A DNA stretch of 64,000 bases from Thecamonas trahens ATCC 50062 (lineage: Eukaryota; Apusozoa; Apusomonadida; Apusomonadidae). The translations under genes and the position numbers were made by a program. The DNA lies in assembly GCF_000142905.1 (NCBI RefSeq), contig NW_013657673.1, positions 396,630-460,629 on the forward strand. The letters run 5' to 3'. Positions 63,943 to 64,000 of this stretch are shown here, piece after piece (position 1 is the stretch's first letter; the number at the start of each line of letters is the position of its first letter). The notes under the pieces are model-generated. The model ran no database searches, was not told the DNA's origin, and worked only from the letters and a program-made list of their open reading frames with translations.

Positions 63943-64000
63943 CTAAAGCGTCGGGCGTCACTACGAACCAAGGGCCGACACACCACACAGCCTGGTCCAG
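63943..64000. other. right-edge sequence
   Basis: 58 bases after copy 3, starting with the second CTAA. Nothing recognisable. Confidence 0.6.

Noticed and set aside
1-64000. tRNA or rRNA genes
   Set aside because: Looking by eye, I found no cloverleaf-forming segment with conserved A and B boxes and no rRNA-like sequence. A covariance-model scan could still find one.

Overview
This is a gene-dense, GC-rich stretch of nuclear DNA from a free-living unicellular eukaryote. It carries eukaryote-only genes (BUB3, MPP10, a PP6 regulatory subunit, PA200/PSME4, UBA1, an RNF213-like giant E3, WDR91), GT-AG introns, spacers of tens to hundreds of bases, long C/G homopolymers and protist-style multidomain receptors and ankyrin proteins. 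The style fits an apusomonad such as Thecamonas trahens, but I could not test that. Two N gaps (471 and 100 bases) mark it as draft assembly.

Layout: 16 genes. Left third: a coiled-coil protein (-), a SET-domain protein with a signal peptide (+), the proteasome activator PSME4/Blm10 (+), an unrecognised helical protein (+), a long ankyrin-repeat protein (-), then MPP10 (+) and WDR91 (+). Middle: two unrecognised proteins (-), then BUB3 (-) and a SAPS-domain PP6 regulatory subunit (+), whose first coding exons overlap on opposite strands, and an F-box/LRR protein (-). Right half: two tandem paralogous multipass receptors (both -), a roughly 4970-residue RNF213-like AAA/RING/RZ ubiquitin ligase (-) with an N-terminal CBM20 domain, and divergently from it UBA1, the ubiquitin-activating enzyme (+).

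Three related short elements (300-1142, 11225-11742, 63331-63942) share terminal inverted repeats of the form CCCTTTACGGTACG. Two keep decayed pieces of a piggyBac-type transposase C terminus. Each sits 0 to 68 bases beyond a gene's 3' end, and one begins exactly after the PSME4 stop codon.

Ten places in seven genes need one extra base to join two adjacent reading frames. Every one is at a 2-5 base homopolymer and every one is a missing base, so I treat the split frames as single genes with probable base undercalls. After restoring one base per site, every coding length is a multiple of three.

Functional theme: three genes belong to the ubiquitin-proteasome system (E1, giant E3, proteasome activator), with an F-box protein as a fourth candidate. 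BUB3 and PP6R are both cell-division regulators. Gene order otherwise shows no operon-like logic.
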